From an uncultured Alphaproteobacteria bacterium (GTDB lineage: Bacteria > Pseudomonadota > Alphaproteobacteria > Puniceispirillales > UBA1172): DNA of 16,658 nt. The notes beneath the pieces were generated by a model. It did no database searches. It was given only the letters and a program-made list of their open reading frames with translations, and had not been told where the DNA came from. Position numbers and translations under genes: made by a program. Shown one piece after another: positions 14,000 to 16,658 of the stretch. The stretch spans positions 1-16,658 of the forward strand of contig CALFYS010000072.1 of NCBI GenBank assembly GCA_937952245.1, given 5' to 3'. Numbering within the stretch: position 1 is the stretch's first letter; each line of letters begins with the position of its first letter.

Positions 14000-15325
14000 A
14001 TGACGCCTTCATCTTCACTTTTTGAACAAACACGCCAAAAACCGCTCGCCGAACGAATGCGGCCGTTGCGGCTGGATGATGTTTCAGGCCAAGACCACCT
14101 CTTGGGGGCAGAAGGCAAGCTCACCCGCATGGTCAGCGCGGCTCGTTCCGGCCAGATGATGCCGTCATTGGTCTTTTGGGGGCCGCCGGGGACAGGCAAG
14201 ACCACTATCGCTCGTTTGCTGGCGGCGGAGGCAGGATTGGCTTTTGAGCCTGTATCCGCTGTTTTTGATGGCGTGGCGGAATTGCGGAAAGTCTTTGCCC
14301 GTGCCGATGAACGCGGATTGACGGGAACAGGCACGCTGTTATTTGTTGATGAAGTCCACCGTTTTAACAAAGCCCAGCAAGATGGGCTGTTGCCCCATGT
14401 TGAAGATGGCCGGGTGGTCTTGGTGGGGGCGACCACTGAAAACCCGAGTTTTGCGCTGAATGGCGCGTTGCTTTCCCGTTGCCAAGTGCTGGTGTTGAAC
14501 CGTCTTGATGATGCCGCCCTTGATGCGCTGATGTCCCGCGCCGAAGCCCATGAAGGCCAGACGCTCAATATGAATGATGACGCCAAGCAAACCATGAAAG
14601 CCATGGCCGATGGGGATGGGCGGTATCTTTTGAATATGGTTGAAACCGTGATGGCGCAACAGGCGGGGGCTGAGGATACGGAAACCCTGACCCCTGAAAG
14701 TTTAACGCAAGTGTTATCCCAACGGGCGGCGGCTTTCGATAAATCAGGCGATCAGCATTACAACCTGATGTCGGCCTTGCATAAATCCTTGCGGTCATCG
14801 GATGCGGACGCGGCTTTATACTGGCTGGCGCGAATGTTGGTTGGGGGGGAAGACCCGCGATATATTCTGCGGCGCTTGGCGCGATTTGCATCCGAAGATA
14901 TTGGCTTGGCTGAACCCGAGGCTTTGAGCCATGCCATCGCCGCTTGGCAGAGTTATGAGAGGCTCGGCACGCCGGAAGGGGAATTGGCCATCGCGGCTTT
15001 GGTGCTGTATCTTGCCACCGCGCCGAAATCCAACGCCGTCTACACCGCCTTTAAAGCCGCCATGAAAGCGGCGAAGGACACAGGGTCACTGATGCCGCCG
15101 AAACATATTCTCAACGCCCCAACAGGCTTGATGAAAGATTTGGGCTATGGTGATGGCTATGTTTATGACCATGACACAGCGGATGGGTTTTCGGGGCAAA
15201 ATTGCTTCCCTGATGATCTCCCGCGGCAGGTGTTTTATCGCCCGGTGGAACGGGGCTTTGAACGCGATATTAAAAAACGCCTCGATTATTGGGCGAAAAA
15301 ACGCGACGAATTGAAACCATCTTGA
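14000..15325 (+). CDS. rarA: Replication-associated recombination protein A (RarA/MgsA)
   Basis: RarA is an AAA+ ATPase related to clamp-loader subunits and eukaryotic WRNIP1; it acts at stalled replication forks with SSB. From the ATG at 14000 it has 441 residues (E. coli 447). The Walker A motif GPPGTGKTT is at 61-69, Walker B LLFVDEVHRF at 113-122, sensor 1 GATTENPS at 143-150, and an arginine finger candidate R160 is in LLSRC. The C-terminal tetramerisation part contains GEDPRYILRRLARFASEDIG, then NAPTGLMKDLGYGDGYVYDH. The frame is open further upstream from a TTG at 13916, but that would begin inside the terminator hairpin and adds non-family sequence. It starts a unit with the next two genes. 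Confidence 0.95.
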   Translation: MTPSSSLFEQTRQKPLAERMRPLRLDDVSGQDHLLGAEGKLTRMVSAARSGQMMPSLVFWGPPGTGKTTIARLLAAEAGLAFEPVSAVFDGVAELRKVFARADERGLTGTGTLLFVDEVHRFNKAQQDGLLPHVEDGRVVLVGATTENPSFALNGALLSRCQVLVLNRLDDAALDALMSRAEAHEGQTLNMNDDAKQTMKAMADGDGRYLLNMVETVMAQQAGAEDTETLTPESLTQVLSQRAAAFDKSGDQHYNLMSALHKSLRSSDADAALYWLARMLVGGEDPRYILRRLARFASEDIGLAEPEALSHAIAAWQSYERLGTPEGELAIAALVLYLATAPKSNAVYTAFKAAMKAAKDTGSLMPPKHILNAPTGLMKDLGYGDGYVYDHDTADGFSGQNCFPDDLPRQVFYRPVERGFERDIKKRLDYWAKKRDELKPS

Positions 15326-15327
15326 TC

Positions 15328-16263
15328 ATGGCAGGGTTTGATCTTTTCATTGGCATTGACTGGTCTGGTGCGCAAGGCGAATGCCATAAGGGGATTCAAG
15401 TGGCGGAGGCCGAAAAGGGCAGGGCGTGCCCAAAACTGATCGCCCCACCACAACAAAAAGGCTGGAGCCGTCATGATCTGATCACTTATCTGAAAGACCA
15501 TCAGGCATCAGGGCGGCGGGTGCTGGCGGGGTTTGATTTCGCCTTCTCCCACCCGTTTGATGATGAAGGGGCGTATTACCCGGGATATGACGCTGGGGCG
15601 GGGCTTGAACTCGACGATGCCTATAGCCTCTGGCAGATGATCGAGGAGGTTAATCAGCATCACGATTATTATTATGGCGGCGGCATTTGGCAGCATGACG
15701 TGTTGCGGCGGTATTACAATGCCCCCAAGCGCAAAGATGGCAGTGGCGGGCGCGGGGATTTGTTTCAATCACGCCGCCGCGAAACGGAAAAAACTGCCGC
15801 CGCTCAAACCCGAAGCCCATCACCGACGTTTAATTGTGTGGGCCCTGCTGGGGTGGGGACAGGGTCTTTGGCAGGAATGCGGGTGTTGCACGCGTTAAAA
15901 GATGACGCGGTGATCTGGCCGATCAATCTGGTTTCACCCCAAAGACCTGACAAAGGCGTTCTGGCGTTGGTTGAGATTTTCCCCGCTTATTATTTTGCCA
16001 TGGCGGGGGTGAAGGATCGGGAAAAGTCATCTGAGCCTTTATTGGCGCTCAATAAAGCCCTTGCCCATTTTGATGCTGATCCCGCTGATCAAATCGCCAG
16101 TCATGTGCCGGATCATGATGATTTGGACGCGTTGATTTCTGCCGCGGCTTTACGCCATCTTCATGACCCTGAAGACATCTTTGTGCTGGATGAAGCGGTA
16201 CGCCCCGCCGCCAGACGTGAGGGCTGGATATTTGGCGTGACATCGCCTAAAACCACCTCATGA
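15328..16263 (+). CDS. Uncharacterised RNase H-like (DUF429-type) protein
   Basis: I do not recognise a characterised gene. The 311-residue protein has a DUF429/RNase H-like layout: a first beta-strand FIGIDWSGA with D11, LAGFDFAFSHPF with D70, TFNCVGPAGVGTGSLAGMRV (167-186), LVEIFPAYYF with E217, and DHDDLDALISAAALRHL with D265 and D267. Four separated acidic residues on predicted strands and helices resemble the metal-binding set of RNase H-fold nucleases; nuclease activity is inference only. There are no membrane segments or signal peptide. The ATG is 2 bases after the rarA stop; a TTG start at 15289 would overlap rarA and looks unnatural. It overlaps crcB by four bases, so all three genes should be co-translated. 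Confidence 0.75.
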   Translation: MAGFDLFIGIDWSGAQGECHKGIQVAEAEKGRACPKLIAPPQQKGWSRHDLITYLKDHQASGRRVLAGFDFAFSHPFDDEGAYYPGYDAGAGLELDDAYSLWQMIEEVNQHHDYYYGGGIWQHDVLRRYYNAPKRKDGSGGRGDLFQSRRRETEKTAAAQTRSPSPTFNCVGPAGVGTGSLAGMRVLHALKDDAVIWPINLVSPQRPDKGVLALVEIFPAYYFAMAGVKDREKSSEPLLALNKALAHFDADPADQIASHVPDHDDLDALISAAALRHLHDPEDIFVLDEAVRPAARREGWIFGVTSPKTTS

Positions 16264-16658
16264 TCATGCTTATATCCATAGCCATTGGCGGCGCGATTGG
16301 GGCGGTGAGCCGATATGGCGTCTCGCTCGCCATCACCGGTCTTTATGGCGCGGGGTTTCAGCCGCTGGCGACACTAATGGTCAATGCCGTGGGTTCTGGG
16401 CTCATGGGCTTGTGCTATGGGCTTTTGACGGCTACGGCCATGGGCGGCGGGATCAGTGATCCGATGCGCGGCGCGGTGATGGTGGGGTTCTTAGGCGCGC
16501 TCACCACTTTTTCGTCTTTTGCTCTGGATGCGGTGGTGCTGTTCCAAAAAGGGCAGATGGGGCTGGCGCTGGGTTATGTGTTGGCGTCTGTTTTTGTTTC
16601 AATCCTCTGTTTTGTCATGATGCTTTTTATTGTAAAAACCATGGCAACAGGCCAGTGA
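16260..16658 (+). CDS. crcB: Fluoride channel CrcB/Fluc
   Basis: CrcB forms a dual-topology dimeric fluoride exporter channel in the inner membrane. The 132-residue protein has four hydrophobic helices. GGAIGAVSRYG (10-20) is the first signature. The second is LMVNAVGSGLMG (39-50) with N42, and the third GFLGALTTFSSFALD (76-90) holds the TTFS element and phenylalanines F84 and F87 that line the fluoride path in studied homologues. The ATG overlaps the upstream stop (ATGA). A second ATG at 16266 is possible, but the longer form better matches the usual spacing before GG. The stop is the last codon of the window. No fluoride riboswitch is visible upstream. Confidence 0.93.
   Translation: MIMLISIAIGGAIGAVSRYGVSLAITGLYGAGFQPLATLMVNAVGSGLMGLCYGLLTATAMGGGISDPMRGAVMVGFLGALTTFSSFALDAVVLFQKGQMGLALGYVLASVFVSILCFVMMLFIVKTMATGQ

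Noticed and set aside
13945..14604. 219-codon minus-strand frame opposite rarA
   Set aside because: It is a shadow of the real AAA+ gene; its translation is rich in Ser, Arg and Pro with no recognisable motif, and no binding site was seen.
15289..15327. TTG start for the RNase H-like protein overlapping rarA
   Set aside because: The 13 extra residues come from the rarA coding end; the ATG at 15328 directly precedes the conserved first strand.
15326..16262. Fluoride riboswitch controlling crcB
   Set aside because: crcB begins inside the stop of the previous gene and no leader exists; the motif was not seen before rarA either.
1..16658. CRISPR arrays, insertion sequences, tRNA or prophage genes
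   Set aside because: No spaced direct repeats, transposase motifs, cloverleaf structures or terminal inverted repeats were found; coding genes fill nearly all of the window.

Overview
The window is the ribosomal-protein supercluster of a bacterium, almost certainly an alphaproteobacterium. The evidence is the gene order: tuf followed by the full S10 and spc sets, secY directly followed by adk with no rpmJ, an alpha operon of rpsM-rpsK-rpoA-rplQ without rpsD, and rarA downstream of rplQ. The sequences agree: zinc-free S14, a 190-residue short-LID adenylate kinase, and uL3 with a long acidic C-terminal tail. Genus or species cannot be read from the sequence with confidence; a marine or Rhodospirillales-like lineage is only a guess.

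Layout, all on the plus strand. 1-53 is the 3' end of tuf, followed by a strong intrinsic terminator (62-96). 123-5340 is the S10 block: rpsJ, rplC, rplD, rplW, rplB, rpsS, rplV, rpsC, rplP, rpmC, rpsQ. 5363-10884 is the spc block: rplN, rplX, rplE, rpsN, rpsH, rplF, rplR, rpsE, rpmD, rplO, secY, with adk (10881-11453) overlapping secY by 4 bases. No promoter or terminator separates S10 from spc, so they probably form one transcript. A 105-base gap (11454-11558) carries a near-consensus sigma70 promoter that should drive the alpha operon: rpsM, rpsK, rpoA, rplQ (11559-13882). A second intrinsic terminator (13905-13931) closes the supercluster.

After it comes a different transcription unit of three tightly packed genes: rarA (replication-fork AAA+ ATPase), an uncharacterised protein with an RNase H-like (DUF429-type) motif layout, and crcB/fluC (fluoride channel), whose stop codon is the last codon of the window. 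Codon choice shifts here toward less selected, G-rich codons, as expected on leaving very highly expressed genes.

There is no tRNA, rRNA, CRISPR array, insertion sequence or gene-free stretch longer than about 120 bases. The window is mostly conserved housekeeping DNA. The points worth a second look are the tandem pentapeptide repeat in uL3, the terminator squeezed between tuf and rpsJ, the alpha-operon promoter, and the RNase H-like gene coupled to rarA and crcB.
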